Shown: positions 1-8,484 of the stretch, in pieces
Position numbering within the stretch: the stretch's first letter is position 1
Layout of the letters: each line of letters opens with the position of its first letter
From: Rickettsia felis URRWXCal2
GTDB taxonomy: Bacteria; Pseudomonadota; Alphaproteobacteria; Rickettsiales; Rickettsiaceae
Assembly (NCBI GenBank): GCA_000012145.1
Contig: CP000053.1
Location: forward strand, 806,001 to 870,000
Reading direction: 5' to 3'
DNA: 64,000 nt
Position numbers and translations under genes: made by a program
The notes under the pieces: generated by a model
What the model was told of the DNA's origin: nothing
Databases searched by the model: none
What the model saw: the letters and a program-made list of their open reading frames with translations, nothing else

Positions 1-57
1 AGCAAATATAGTGTAGCCAGAAGTCATGTAAGTGGGGGTGATTAGATTTTGCTTGCT

Positions 58-121
58 GTCAAGCCACGGGATGACAGAGATAAAACTGATCCACGCAACA
101 ATGCCTAGCGGGAATGACATT
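58..121. repeat. Remnants of Rickettsia palindromic elements upstream of birA
   Basis: Positions 58-75 match the right half of the palindrome family with arms like CAAGCCACGGGATGAC, found complete at 16041-16137, 42276-42373 and 53894-53971. Positions 97-121 carry a fragment ending in GGGAATGACAT, as in the family at 3720-3815. No gene is visible in the first 132 bases. Confidence 0.6.
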
Positions 122-132
122 GAGTAGGCTTA

Positions 133-936
133 ATGACGACTACTAAAAAAATGAATATAGGTAAATTTAAACTAATTGTTTTTGATGAAATAGACAGTAC
201 AAGCTCTGAGGCTATGAGAATTGCTAAGAGTAATAAAGTTGATTCAAACTATGCAGTACTTGCTAAATCTCAAACCAAAGCACGAGGTAGAAGCGGTAAA
301 AATTGGCAGTCTAGGGTAGGTAACTTACATGTAAGTTTACTAATAAAGCCTGATAAAGAGCTAGAATTATTACCGCAATTATCTTTTGTTACAGCACTTG
401 CCGTCTATGATACTATGTCATCCCGTGGCCCCGCCACGGGATTCAATCAATCAATAAACAATCTGGATCCCGTGGGGGGGCTACGGGATGACACTATACA
501 ACTAAAATGGCCCAATGATGTTTTAGTTAACGGTCGGAAAATTGCCGGTATACTTCTTGAATCCGTTAAAGTAAAAAATAATTATTACCTTATTATCGGT
601 ATCGGTATTAATATCACCTATCACCCTGATAATATCGACCAGCCTACTACTAGCTTAATAAGCGAAAATCTACCTCCTATAGAACCACAAGCTTTACTTG
701 AAAAATTAATAGAGAATTTTGAAAAATATTATCAAATTTGGCATAATAACGGTTTTTCTTTTATTAGAAAAAAATGGTTAGAACATGCTTATAAGTTACA
801 TGAAAATATTAGCGTTAAATATCAAAATGATATAGTAACCGGCCTTTTTAAAGATATAGATAGTACCGGCAGAATAATATTGCAACTACCTTCCAAAAAA
901 ATAATCTCTTTTTCCACTGCCGAACTTTTCTTTTAG
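133..936 (+). CDS. birA: Biotin--[acetyl-CoA-carboxylase] ligase with an in-frame palindromic insert
   Basis: Attaches biotin to the biotin carboxyl carrier domain through biotinyl-AMP. The 267-residue product starts directly with the catalytic domain and has no N-terminal DNA-binding domain, so it is a monofunctional ligase. Visible motifs are DSTSSEAMR near residue 16, the biotin-site GRSGKNWQS near residue 53, KWPNDVLVNGRKIAGIL near residues 124-140, and GIGINI. Residues about 95-120 (bases 417-492) are encoded by a palindromic repeat and have no family counterpart; the frame stays open across it. The start at 133 could also be the ATG at 151, just before the conserved domain. Downstream genes are unrelated. 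Confidence 0.93.
   Translation: MTTTKKMNIGKFKLIVFDEIDSTSSEAMRIAKSNKVDSNYAVLAKSQTKARGRSGKNWQSRVGNLHVSLLIKPDKELELLPQLSFVTALAVYDTMSSRGPATGFNQSINNLDPVGGLRDDTIQLKWPNDVLVNGRKIAGILLESVKVKNNYYLIIGIGINITYHPDNIDQPTTSLISENLPPIEPQALLEKLIENFEKYYQIWHNNGFSFIRKKWLEHAYKLHENISVKYQNDIVTGLFKDIDSTGRIILQLPSKKIISFSTAELFF
417..492 (+). repeat. Palindromic element inside birA
   Basis: Arms GTCATCCCGTGG and CTACGGGATGAC form a hairpin with a second internal pair (CCACGGGATTC / GGATCCCGTGG). The same family occurs at 16041-16137, 24384-24578, 42276-42373 and in ygfZ at 53894-53971. It is translated in frame as part of birA. Confidence 0.88.
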
Positions 937-1018
937 CAAAAATATTACTAAATTTAAATTGTAGATTTAATTTTTGTTAACTTCTACTTAAGCTCCAATT
1001 TAACAAGGTAATATTAAT

Positions 1019-1594
1019 ATGCCCCGAGAGAATAGCAACTCTAAGTCTCAAGAGTTTTTAATAAATGCGTATGAGCAATTAAACGAATTTAAAAAACTTT
1101 CTTCTGATAATAGCCGTACATTAATGCTAGATTTCCACAAAACCGAAAAAACTTTTAAATGTGCCTTATTTACAGGTAATAATAACGCATGTGAAGGATT
1201 ATTAGAACTATATGACGAAGTAATAAAAAAAATGCCTAATTATGAACTTCAAAATATAAATATAACACAATTTAGAGATATTATGGTCTTAGTCGGAAGA
1301 GAACTTAATAATAAAAAATGTATGAATACCTCCTTATTGTCAGTAAAAATTAATGAAAAATTTTTCAAACCAAGTGTTGTTGCTCATGTAAAAGCTATTG
1401 AAATATGTCAAAAGCAAAATAGCAACAATCCTTTCGCAGTTAACGAGGATAAAATTATTGCAAATTTTAATCTCACTATTGATAGCCTTCCATTTATATA
1501 TGCACCAACAAATTTTTCAAAGCTTATACCCTTAATACCTACAAATGAAGATGAGGTAATAACCTCAGGAGATAATTATTGTAATATATCATAG
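1019..1594 (+). CDS. Rickettsia-specific protein, first of four tandem paralogues, CaaX-like C-terminus
   Basis: A 191-residue soluble protein of unknown function. It has no signal peptide or membrane segment. Its middle (residues about 45-105, from FKCALFTGNNNACEGLLELY through VGRELNNKKCMNTS) aligns with the same region of the genes at 2331 and 3053: a helical A-x(n)-G-x(n)-A-x(n)-L-x(n)-Y pattern resembling a very divergent Sel1/TPR helix pair, then a conserved G-x-x-L-x(n)-K-x-C-x-N-x-S. The last four residues are C-N-I-S, which fits the eukaryotic CaaX prenylation box. It heads a co-directional run of four paralogues. A host-directed role is inference. Confidence 0.7.
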   Translation: MPRENSNSKSQEFLINAYEQLNEFKKLSSDNSRTLMLDFHKTEKTFKCALFTGNNNACEGLLELYDEVIKKMPNYELQNINITQFRDIMVLVGRELNNKKCMNTSLLSVKINEKFFKPSVVAHVKAIEICQKQNSNNPFAVNEDKIIANFNLTIDSLPFIYAPTNFSKLIPLIPTNEDEVITSGDNYCNIS

Positions 1595-1605
1595 GAATAT
1601 GGATT

Positions 1606-2210
1606 ATGAAAGAAACTACTTATGATGAAGAAAAACAATCATTATTTGAACAGATGATGATGTCAGCTAAGAATACAAAATTACCCCCTGAGTATCTACA
1701 TACTAAGGGGATAAATTTATACTCCAATGCTATAATCTTGTATCAAGAAAAAAAAGTAATTAATTATGCAATACAAAAAAATTTATTCAATCTATAAAAT
1801 ATTTACAAGCAGCAATGATTCTTGGAAAATTAGAGGCTTGTTTTGTAGTTAATGATTTCTATCATAAAGATTACCTTAACCTTGTAATGCCTGGAGCTGG
1901 TCATTTAGTAAATATCATTGGTTATACATTGTCAAACGTAAAAGTTCCGGAAAGTGCTAAATTAGATAACTATGAAATACTTGAAAAATTAGCCGCAGAA
2001 AAAGTTCAATTTATAAATAAAGCTCAAAAAGAATGGAATCCTAAAATTTCTTACTTTCGTAAAGAAACTTCTTACTTAGAGCCACTAATAGAAAAATTTA
2101 ATAGTGACCTACCGGGAAATTACCAGCTTATTAGTAGAAATAGAACCTGTAGAGAACTTAATAAGGAAATCGATGATTTTTCTATGATTGAATTAACAGA
2201 ATTCAATTAA
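1606..2210 (+). pseudogene. Second tandem paralogue, frameshifted at an A7 run
   Basis: Two pieces, 1606-1797 and 1815-2210, join into one protein of about 200 residues if one A is restored in the run 1775-1781; the second frame reads back smoothly through FIQSIKYLQAAMILGKLEAC. The joined product has the same helical layout as its neighbours at 1019, 2331 and 3053. After the TAA at 2208 the same frame stays open to a second TAA at 2280-2282, giving a tail with GDTKSNDIQ and the ending C-C-F-E-L, similar in position to the cysteine boxes of the paralogues. So the gene may carry both a frameshift and a premature stop. Function unknown. Confidence 0.6.
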
Positions 2211-2330
2211 GAAGAAAATAGTGCAAAAGTAATAGGTGATACAAAGAGTAATGATATTCAAATTTGTTGCTTTGAATTATAAAAAACTTCTATACACCAT
2301 ATCTTAAAAAAAATAAAGGAATGAAATTTA

Positions 2331-3074
2331 ATGATAAAAAAGAAAAATAAACAAATAGAAAAGAAACTACTCACTTCTTTTGAAATGTTACAAGAAGCAT
2401 TATCAGATTATTTACAAAATGTTGAAATGCCTCTTACAAATTCAGGAAGCAATATACTAATAATAACAAACGATAATATAGACATTATAATTGAATTGCA
2501 TAAAGAATTGAAAGAGGCATTAGTTTGTGGTCAAGGAGATGCATCTTACTATTTTGCTCAGTTTTATTATAATGGCTGGTTGGTAGAAAAAAATTATACT
2601 AAAGGAGATTTTATCCTAGAAATAGGGAAGAAACTTGATTCTATTAAATGTACAAATACTTCCTATAAAAGTGATAATGCTTTATCAGAAGAGTTTAAAA
2701 AATTAACTACCGTTTGTGCTAATTCTATTTTAAATACCAAAGTTATATATCAAATGGGCATTAATGATATAATGAAAAGTAATGCTGAATTTGCTTTCAA
2801 TAAACATCTAATGAATACTAATTTAACAGATATACTCTGTATTCCGGAATCAACATTTTCGCCTATCTCTACTGTTTCAGCACCACTGCCAAATACTAAT
2901 ATTAACCACACTACTAAAACACAAGATATTAATGGCGAAATAAAACGCTCAACTAGTTATATCCCTTCAAGCTCTATCATTCATGAAGCACCAAATGACC
3001 AAATTCTAACACTTGGTCAAGACAACTATTATAACAAACATGATAGCAGTGGATGTACTTGTTTAACGATGTAA
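2331..3074 (+). CDS. Rickettsia-specific protein, third tandem paralogue, ends C-L-T-M
   Basis: A 247-residue protein preceded by AAAGGAATG-type spacing at 2316-2324. Residues about 62-110 contain LKEALVCGQGDASYYFAQFY and then GDFILEIGKKLDSIKCTN, homologous to the paralogues at 1019 and 3053. Residues about 165-225 are a Ser/Thr/Pro-rich, low-complexity segment without predicted helices. The C-terminus is C-T-C-L-T-M, so the last four residues (C-L-T-M) fit a CaaX box with a second upstream Cys, as in some Ras-like proteins. No signal peptide. Function unknown; export by a non-Sec route would be needed for an effector role. Confidence 0.7.
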   Translation: MIKKKNKQIEKKLLTSFEMLQEALSDYLQNVEMPLTNSGSNILIITNDNIDIIIELHKELKEALVCGQGDASYYFAQFYYNGWLVEKNYTKGDFILEIGKKLDSIKCTNTSYKSDNALSEEFKKLTTVCANSILNTKVIYQMGINDIMKSNAEFAFNKHLMNTNLTDILCIPESTFSPISTVSAPLPNTNINHTTKTQDINGEIKRSTSYIPSSSIIHEAPNDQILTLGQDNYYNKHDSSGCTCLTM

Positions 3075-3708
3075 TATATTGTGATAATATTTTGAAAAAC
3101 AATAAAATTTTTTACTTAACACCGGTAAATCAGTTGCTTAAGGAAGGTTTAAGACAGCAAAAAATATTTTTTGCTTTTCACGATAAATGGCCTTCTTATG
3201 CTAAAAAAGCAGTTAATATATTGTTTGAGTCGGCAGTAGAAAATTTGACCTGTGCGATGTTACTTGATGAAGAAGAGGCAGTATTGCCTCTATCTCAGCT
3301 TTATTATAGCGGTACTATTTACGATATTTTACCGGATTTAGTTTTTGGTGATTATATTATTTTAATAGGTCAAAAACTTGGATATAAATCATGCCAAAAT
3401 ATTTCTTTAAGAATGATTACTAATACTAAATGTTTAGAAAAACAGCTAGATAGTATCGCTATTACTATTACTTCTAATATGTTATTTTATCATCGTCATT
3501 TTAAATATATAGGTGATGAGATTAAAAAAAAATTATTAAAGACTGCAATGAGCAATTTGATAAAGTATGGCATTTTTGTAATGTTGAATATTCCTATTCA
3601 ACATTATTATCTTTTGAAATGCCGGAAGAAGAAGCCGAAAAACTTGAAGAAGTACCTTTGATGGGTACAAAATCTACTAACGATGATAGTAAATGTTTGA
3701 TATCTTGA
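3053..3708 (+). pseudogene. Fourth tandem paralogue, frameshifted at an A9 run; restored C-terminus C-L-I-S
   Basis: The open frame ends at 3661, but its last 40 residues are basic and unlike the family. Restoring one A in the run 3524-3532 moves translation into a frame that reads KDCNEQFDKVWHFCNVEYS, an acidic stretch PEEEAEKLEEV, and then stops at 3706-3708 after K-C-L-I-S, again a CaaX-type ending. The body contains the paralogue block (AVLPLSQLYYSGT, then GDYIILIGQKLGYKSCQNIS). It overlaps the stop of the 2331 gene by 22 bases if the ATG at 3053 is used. Function unknown. Confidence 0.6.
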
Positions 3709-3719
3709 ATGTTCTTAAT

Positions 3720-3815
3720 GTCATTCCTGCGAAAGCAGGAATCCAGCGTAAAGCGAGATAAATCGAGCTTTTTTAAAGCTTTAAAGTAATGGATTCCTGC
3801 TTTCGCAGGAATGAC
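3720..3815. repeat. Palindromic element with GTCATTCCTGCGAAAGCAGG arms
   Basis: Left arm begins at 3720 and the inverted right arm ends at 3815. The same family is at 14320-14421, 33618-33743 and 50700-50813, with a half copy at 51397-51425. It lies directly after the CaaX-paralogue cluster. The opposite-strand open frame over it is a by-product of the repeat. Confidence 0.85.
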
Positions 3816-3939
3816 ATCGAACGTATTTTTCGATCCATACAACACCCACCTCTTAGTGCTAGCATTTTTTCAGTTATATTATCTTAATGCACCGAGTGAT
3901 TAAGTCATGGGGTGACAACGGAAAATAGGTAATAAATAT

Positions 3940-5417
3940 ATGAAAAAAGTAATCTACAGCAATCAAACTTTCGATAATATGGAAATAAAATCTGTAACCG
4001 ATAATGAGGTAGTAATTATCGGCTATGTGAGTGTTTATAATATTGCCGATCATCATAACGATTTAATTTCTAAAGGAGCTTTTGCAAATGCTTCTCACCA
4101 TAACGTAAAATTTCTTTGGCAACATGACAGTAAAAAACCTATAGGAATTATTACTCATTTGGCTGAAGATGACCATGGTTTAAAAATGGAAGCAGTGATA
4201 AATAATAAAGTCAAAGCAGGAGTAGAAGCGATAGAGCTAATAAAGCAAGGAGCAATAGATGGATTATCTATAGGCTTTTATATAAAAAACTCGGTTTATA
4301 ATGATGCAAGGCAGAGAGTAATTACCGAAGCAGAGCTTTTAGAGATAAGTATTGTTACTTTTCCTGCTAATCAGAGTGCTAAAATCTTATATATCACTAA
4401 AGGACAAGAAATAGAATATAACGATAAAATCAATGAGTTAGAGGAAAAGCTATATAATATGCAAAATATTTTAGAAAGACCAAATAGTGTAAATATAGAA
4501 GAACAGGAACAGAAAACAGCTTTCATTAATTATGTACGTAAAGGCGAAGATACCGGGCTTATGCAAAAATCATCCCTAAATAGTAGTACTGAAGCAGGCG
4601 GCGTTTTAATATTACAGACTTTATATAACAGTATCATCACCGAAATAAATGCTAGATCGCCAATGAGAGGACTTGCTTCGTTTGAAACAATTTCTACGAA
4701 TGCCCTTGATATAATAAGCGAGGACGGTAAATTTAGTAGTGGCTGGATTGGGGAGGTAGAAGCACGAGAAGAAACTCCGGCAGCGAAGTTAAAGCAACAG
4801 CGTATTTTTGTTCATGAGCTATATGCACAGCCGAAAGCTAGCCAAGCACTACTTGATGATGCGACTATTAGGGTTGAAAATTGGTTGGGTGAAAGATTGC
4901 GTGATAGTTTCGTTAAAATGGAAAATAATGCGTTTATAAATAGTGACGGTATAAAAAACCTAGAGGTATTTTATCGCCTGACCATGATAAAATCGAAAAA
5001 GTTAAGATGGGTAATAAAATTACCGCCGATGGGCTGCTTGATTTTATAAATTCACTTAAAGAAGAATATTTAGCAAATGCAACTTTGCTAATGAATCGTA
5101 TTACTTTGTCCGAAGTACAGAAGCTTAAAGATAATCAAGGGCGTTTTATTTGGCAGCAATCACTATCAGATTCGTTTAAGCAAACAATATTTGGAATACC
5201 AGTAGTTTGTAGCTCCGATATGCCGCCTATAGATAAAAAGGGAAATGCTATAGCAATAGGGGACTTTAAAACAGCCTATAAAATAGTAGATAGAAGCGGT
5301 ATTAATATAATGCGTGATCCTTACACCGAAAAGCCTTTTGTAAAGTTTTATGCTGTAAAGAGAGTAGGAGGTGATGTGGTAAACCAAGAAGCTATTAAGA
5401 TTGGCGTGTTTGGTTAG
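3940..5417 (+). pseudogene. GTA-like HK97-type prohead protease fused to major capsid protein, frameshifted
   Basis: Residues 1-150 match HK97-family prohead protease: VSVYNIADHHNDLISKGAF, the catalytic-His block FLWQHDSKKPIG, and the Ser-containing IDGLSIGF. A coiled linker (NDKINELEEKLYNMQN) leads to a gp5-type capsid: TEAGGVLI, GWIGEVEAREETPAA, YAQPKASQALLDD. At 4953-4958 (A6) the frame breaks. The capsid continues in the next frame (KPRGILSPDHDKIEKVK, then the piece from 5007) to the stop at 5417; one extra A restores it. Gene order with the following adaptor, DUF3168, DUF2460 and DUF2163 genes matches the Rhodobacter gene transfer agent, where protease and capsid are separate genes. The stretch 3816-3939 before it shows no gene. 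Confidence 0.82.
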
Positions 5418-5423
5418 ATAATT

Positions 5424-5516
5424 CGTCATTGCGAGGAGCGAAGCGACGTGGCAATCTCATGAAGTAGTAAATTCCTGAGATTGCCACGCCGGCATAAATG
5501 CCGGCTCGCAATGACG
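5424..5516. repeat. Palindromic element with CGTCATTGCGAG arms
   Basis: Outer arms CGTCATTGCGAG / CTCGCAATGACG and inner arms GTGGCAATCTCA / TGAGATTGCCAC. The most abundant repeat in the window; complete copies also lie at 9639, 11054, 12309, 17781, 21574, 23501, 46187, 49078, 56271 and 59307. Confidence 0.9.
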
Positions 5517-5540
5517 GAAATAATTTAACAAGGTAATAAA

Positions 5541-5880
5541 ATGACAAAAACAGTAGTGAAAAATTTTCAGCATCAAATTAAGTTTTTAGAAAATATCGCA
5601 GGAGAAGGTATGGAAGAGGATAAATGGGTAGAGAAATTAACAAGCTATGCTGAAATCAAACCATTATGTGACAGCAAATTTCTTGCTCTAGAAAACATAA
5701 GCTTCGGACATATAATAACGGAAGGATATTTTTTTATTTAGAATAAGATTTATAAAAAACATCTCTACTAAAATGCGTATTTTATTTAAAGAACGGGAAT
5801 TTGAAATTAAACGGATTATTAATGTTGAAGAAAAAAGTAAATTTTTAAATATAATAGCGTTGGAAATATATGTATCATGA
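5541..5880 (+). pseudogene. GTA/phage head-tail adaptor, frameshifted at a T7 run
   Basis: The first frame stops at 5741 after 66 residues. Removing one T from the run 5729-5735 continues it as FRIRFIKNISTKMRILFKER followed by EFEIKRIINVEEKSKFLN, the typical C-terminal block of SPP1-type head-tail adaptor (head closure) proteins, ending with the TGA at 5878-5880. Joined length is about 112 residues, normal for the family. The end overlaps the start of the DUF3168 gene by 11 bases, as expected for a once-compact GTA operon. Confidence 0.7.
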
Positions 5881-6271
5881 TTTTATCTATAATTTTCAGC
5901 TAAGTTTGTATAAATTACTTATAAATGATAATGAAATAAAAACTAAAATTAATAAAATATATTTTTCCGTTGTTCAGGATGCAAAATGCCCATTCTTACT
6001 TGTTAATATATTGAATGTTAATAATATATCTACTAATGTACAAAATATAATACAGCTGGAACTTGAAATATGTATCTTTACTAATGATAAAAATCGTAAT
6101 ATGGCGTTTAATCTAGCTAGTAAAATAAGCGATAAAATAGAGCATCACTCATTTGAAAATGTTGTAGGGATAAAAGCAAATAAAATAGAATTTCAAACTA
6201 GCAAAGACTTAGTCAGTACAAAACTAGTAATGAATTATCAGACATTGTTAAAACAAAAAATAGGAGTATAA
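5870..6271 (+). CDS. DUF3168 tail-completion protein, GTA gp8-like
   Basis: A 133-residue protein with the DUF3168 pattern: a helical N-terminus (LSLYKLLINDNEIKTKINKI), a central strand ending CPFLLVNIL, a hydrophobic block LELEICIFTNDKN and a C-terminal VSTKLVMNYQTLLKQK. In phages and the Rhodobacter gene transfer agent this family caps the tail at the head-tail joint. The reading frame is intact although its neighbours are broken. The usual next gene, the major tail protein, is replaced here by a HEPN-MNT pair. Confidence 0.6.
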   Translation: MYHDFIYNFQLSLYKLLINDNEIKTKINKIYFSVVQDAKCPFLLVNILNVNNISTNVQNIIQLELEICIFTNDKNRNMAFNLASKISDKIEHHSFENVVGIKANKIEFQTSKDLVSTKLVMNYQTLLKQKIGV

Positions 6272-6272
6272 A

Positions 6273-6665
6273 ATGCATTTAATCGCAGGGCTAGATATAA
6301 GTAGCCTACTAAAATCAAGAAAGAAATTTGAAGAGTTTCGTAAACATTTAGATACCGAGCAGAATAAAACAGGTAGTATACAGGCCTTTGAGTTTTGCTA
6401 TGAAGTGGCATGGAAAATGATGAAACGTTTTTGTGAAAAAGGTGGTAAGTCCCCATATACTTTAAAAGAAATATTTCGAGAAGCAGCGGTTAGCGGTTTA
6501 ATTTCTGATCCTAGGAAATGGTTTAGATTTATCGAGATTCGTAAAATTACAGTTCATACTTATAATGAAAAAAATGTAGAATTGGTAATTAGTATTTTTG
6601 ATAAGTTTTCTCATGCTGTAGATGAGCTTATAAAAAATTTGGAGAAACGTAGTGATTCAGCTTGA
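6273..6665 (+). CDS. HEPN-type nucleotidyltransferase partner (HI0074 family)
   Basis: A 130-residue helical protein of the HI0074/NTase-sub-bind family, the HEPN half of HEPN-MNT toxin-antitoxin modules. Diagnostic segments are GSIQAFEFCYEVAWKMMKRF near residue 34, LKEIFREAAVSGLI near 67, and the RNxxxHxY-like motif region IRKITVHTYNE near residue 93, where the usual R-N is I-R-K; His and Tyr are present. The next gene encodes the nucleotidyltransferase and overlaps by 14 bases. The first 15 residues (MHLIAGLDISSLLKS) are longer than usual and may derive from the displaced tail gene. Confidence 0.75.
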   Translation: MHLIAGLDISSLLKSRKKFEEFRKHLDTEQNKTGSIQAFEFCYEVAWKMMKRFCEKGGKSPYTLKEIFREAAVSGLISDPRKWFRFIEIRKITVHTYNEKNVELVISIFDKFSHAVDELIKNLEKRSDSA

Positions 6666-6936
6666 TAAACAAGATTTACTAATATTACGTACCATACTAA
6701 GCAAATATCCTTATAAATTTTATGCTTACGGCTCAAGAGTTAAAGGAAATCATAAAAAATTTTCTGATCTTGATCTTTGTATTATGGATGATATTAATCA
6801 TGAAGTTTTGCTTGAAATTAGGAAAGTACTAGATGAGTCTGATATATCAATACATATAGATATAAAAAGATGGAATATAGATATGAATGAAGATTTCCGC
6901 TCTTTAATTAAAAAGGATATTATTCTTTTTGAATAA
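6652..6936 (+). CDS. MNT-type minimal nucleotidyltransferase antitoxin
   Basis: A 94-residue minimal nucleotidyltransferase starting with GTG at 6652. The polymerase-beta-like signature GSRVKGNHKKFSDLDLCIMD (residues 26-45) supplies G-S and the D-x-D metal ligands; a third acid is likely in HIDIKRW. MNT proteins of this type adenylylate a Tyr in the partner HEPN protein and silence its RNase activity. The gene overlaps the HEPN gene (6273-6665), so translation is probably coupled. The pair sits inside a GTA-like cluster where tail genes would be expected. Confidence 0.78.
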   Translation: MIQLDKQDLLILRTILSKYPYKFYAYGSRVKGNHKKFSDLDLCIMDDINHEVLLEIRKVLDESDISIHIDIKRWNIDMNEDFRSLIKKDIILFE

Positions 6937-6951
6937 TAATTTAGGTATCTT

Positions 6952-7551
6952 ATGAATTTTCACGATATACGTATGCCGGAATTTATTGAAAGTTTTGCGG
7001 TCGGAAAGACGGAATTTTCTACTTCTCACGCTATAACTAAATCAGGTAGAGAAGCAAGACATTTAGACCGCAATTACGGTTGCCAAAAATATTTAATCAA
7101 AAATGCTAGATTAAGTAGCTCTGAATTTGAGCAGTTTAATAGCTTTTTTAAAGCAAGACGTGGAAGTAATTTTGCTTTTAGGTTTAGGGATTATGCCGAT
7201 TATAAAGTAACGAACGGAATGATTGCTAAGGGTGACGGCAATTTAAATAAATTTCAGCTAAAGAATATATATAGCGATTCTATTGCTCCTTACGAACGAG
7301 TTATCACTAAACCGGTTAATAATAGTGTAATTCTATATATTAATAATGTAAGAGCTATGGGCATTGTAGATTACAACGACGGTATAGTGACCTTACCAAG
7401 TCCCTTAGGTCAAGATGTAGTTTTAACTGCTGATTTTACTTTTGACGTAGCAGTTAAATTTAGTATAGATAGTTTTGAATATTCTTATTGTAATGACGGT
7501 TCTATAGAATTATCCAACATAGAGTTAGTGGAGGTAGCTATACTCGTTTAA
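6952..7551 (+). CDS. DUF2460 protein, GTA gp12-like tail component
   Basis: A 199-residue protein of the DUF2460/TIGR02217 family, gp12 of the Rhodobacter gene transfer agent. Hallmarks are the N-terminal MPEFIESFAVGKTEFST, a Gly/Arg segment near residues 30-40, and FFKARRGSNFAFRFRDYADY near residues 65-84. The C-terminal residues A-I-L-V and the stop codon come from a palindromic repeat beginning near 7539, so the true tail may have been trimmed. It lies 15 bases after the MNT gene. Confidence 0.8.
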   Translation: MNFHDIRMPEFIESFAVGKTEFSTSHAITKSGREARHLDRNYGCQKYLIKNARLSSSEFEQFNSFFKARRGSNFAFRFRDYADYKVTNGMIAKGDGNLNKFQLKNIYSDSIAPYERVITKPVNNSVILYINNVRAMGIVDYNDGIVTLPSPLGQDVVLTADFTFDVAVKFSIDSFEYSYCNDGSIELSNIELVEVAILV

Positions 7552-7662
7552 TTTGAAAAATTGGCGGTGTTACTTCTCGCTTATAATCCTCACGTATTAT
7601 ATATACGCTGCGGTTATAAGCTTCAAAGTGCTTTGCTCTTTTCCAAATTAAACTTCGTCTAT
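7539..7662. repeat. Palindromic element overlapping the DUF2460 stop
   Basis: Arms TATACTCGTTTAATTTG and CAAATTAAACTTCGTCTAT flank a core with CTCACGTATTATATATACGC. The closely related copy 46981-47109 has the same arms and core. The element supplies the last codons of the upstream gene and an open lead-in to the downstream one. Confidence 0.75.
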
Positions 7663-7689
7663 CTGCTTTATTATTTATCAGGAATATAT

Positions 7690-8481
7690 ATGAGTATTTT
7701 ATCATCTAATAATATTGAAGAAGTAATTACAAAGCTTACAAATTTTGTTTATTGTTTTCAAATTAAGCTAGCTAGCGGTGAGGAATTAAACTTAACAAAT
7801 AATGACTATGCTATAAAAAATGAAGAGAGAGTTTTTTTACCAAATTCCGGTTTAGATTTAAAAGAAGCAGAATTTAACGATTCCGCACAAAACCATATAA
7901 TCATTGAAGGTATTTTTGAAGAAAACGGCATTACGACGGCAATGGATTTAAATAATTCTATTGTTTAAATAATAATATATACTGACAAGCTTTTTGAGCA
8001 TTTCGTTACATATTATTGCACTTTATATACAAAATACGATTTAAACTTTAAAATACATTTAAAACCCGAAACAGTAAAATATAATCAGACTGTAATTAAT
8101 CGATATAGCAAAACATGTAGAGCAGTTTTTGGAGATAGTAAATGCAAAATAGATAAAGCTTTATATAGCGGCATATATAAGGTTAAAGAAATGCTCAAGG
8201 AAAGTTTAAGAATACTAGATTTAGATAAAGAAAACGGCTATTATAACGGCGGTCAAATTATATTCGGCGAAAATCGTTTTAACAGTAAAATTCTAAGCAA
8301 TTTTGGTGATTTAATTATATTAGAGGATATTATACCGGATTATGCTAAAGATACCGAGGAAGTAAAAATTATTGCCGGATGTGATAAAAATTTTATAAGC
8401 TGTTGCAATAAATTTAATAATGCTATAAATTTTAGGGGCGAACCGCTAATACCAAAAAAAGATTTTATAAATTTAGTATAA
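7690..8481 (+). pseudogene. DUF2163 protein, GTA gp13-like, split by one in-frame TAA
   Basis: From the ATG at 7690 (preceded by CAGGAAT) the frame runs to a TAA at 7966-7968. The identical frame then stays open to 8481. The second half has the DUF2163 signatures YSKTCRAVFGDSKCKI and CNKFNNAINFRGEPLIPKKD. Joined length would be about 263 residues, slightly short of the usual 280-300, so some central residues may also be lost. In gene transfer agents this family follows gp12, as here. Bases 7561-7689 are also open in this frame but are repeat-derived. The piece from 8191 could start independently, but it lacks the family N-terminus. Confidence 0.75.
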
Positions 8482-8484
8482 TCA

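Noticed and set aside
3594..3845. Minus-strand open frame of 83 codons
   Set aside because: It is generated by the palindromic element 3720-3815; the peptide (IPAKAGIHYF...CFRRND) is the usual translation of that repeat.
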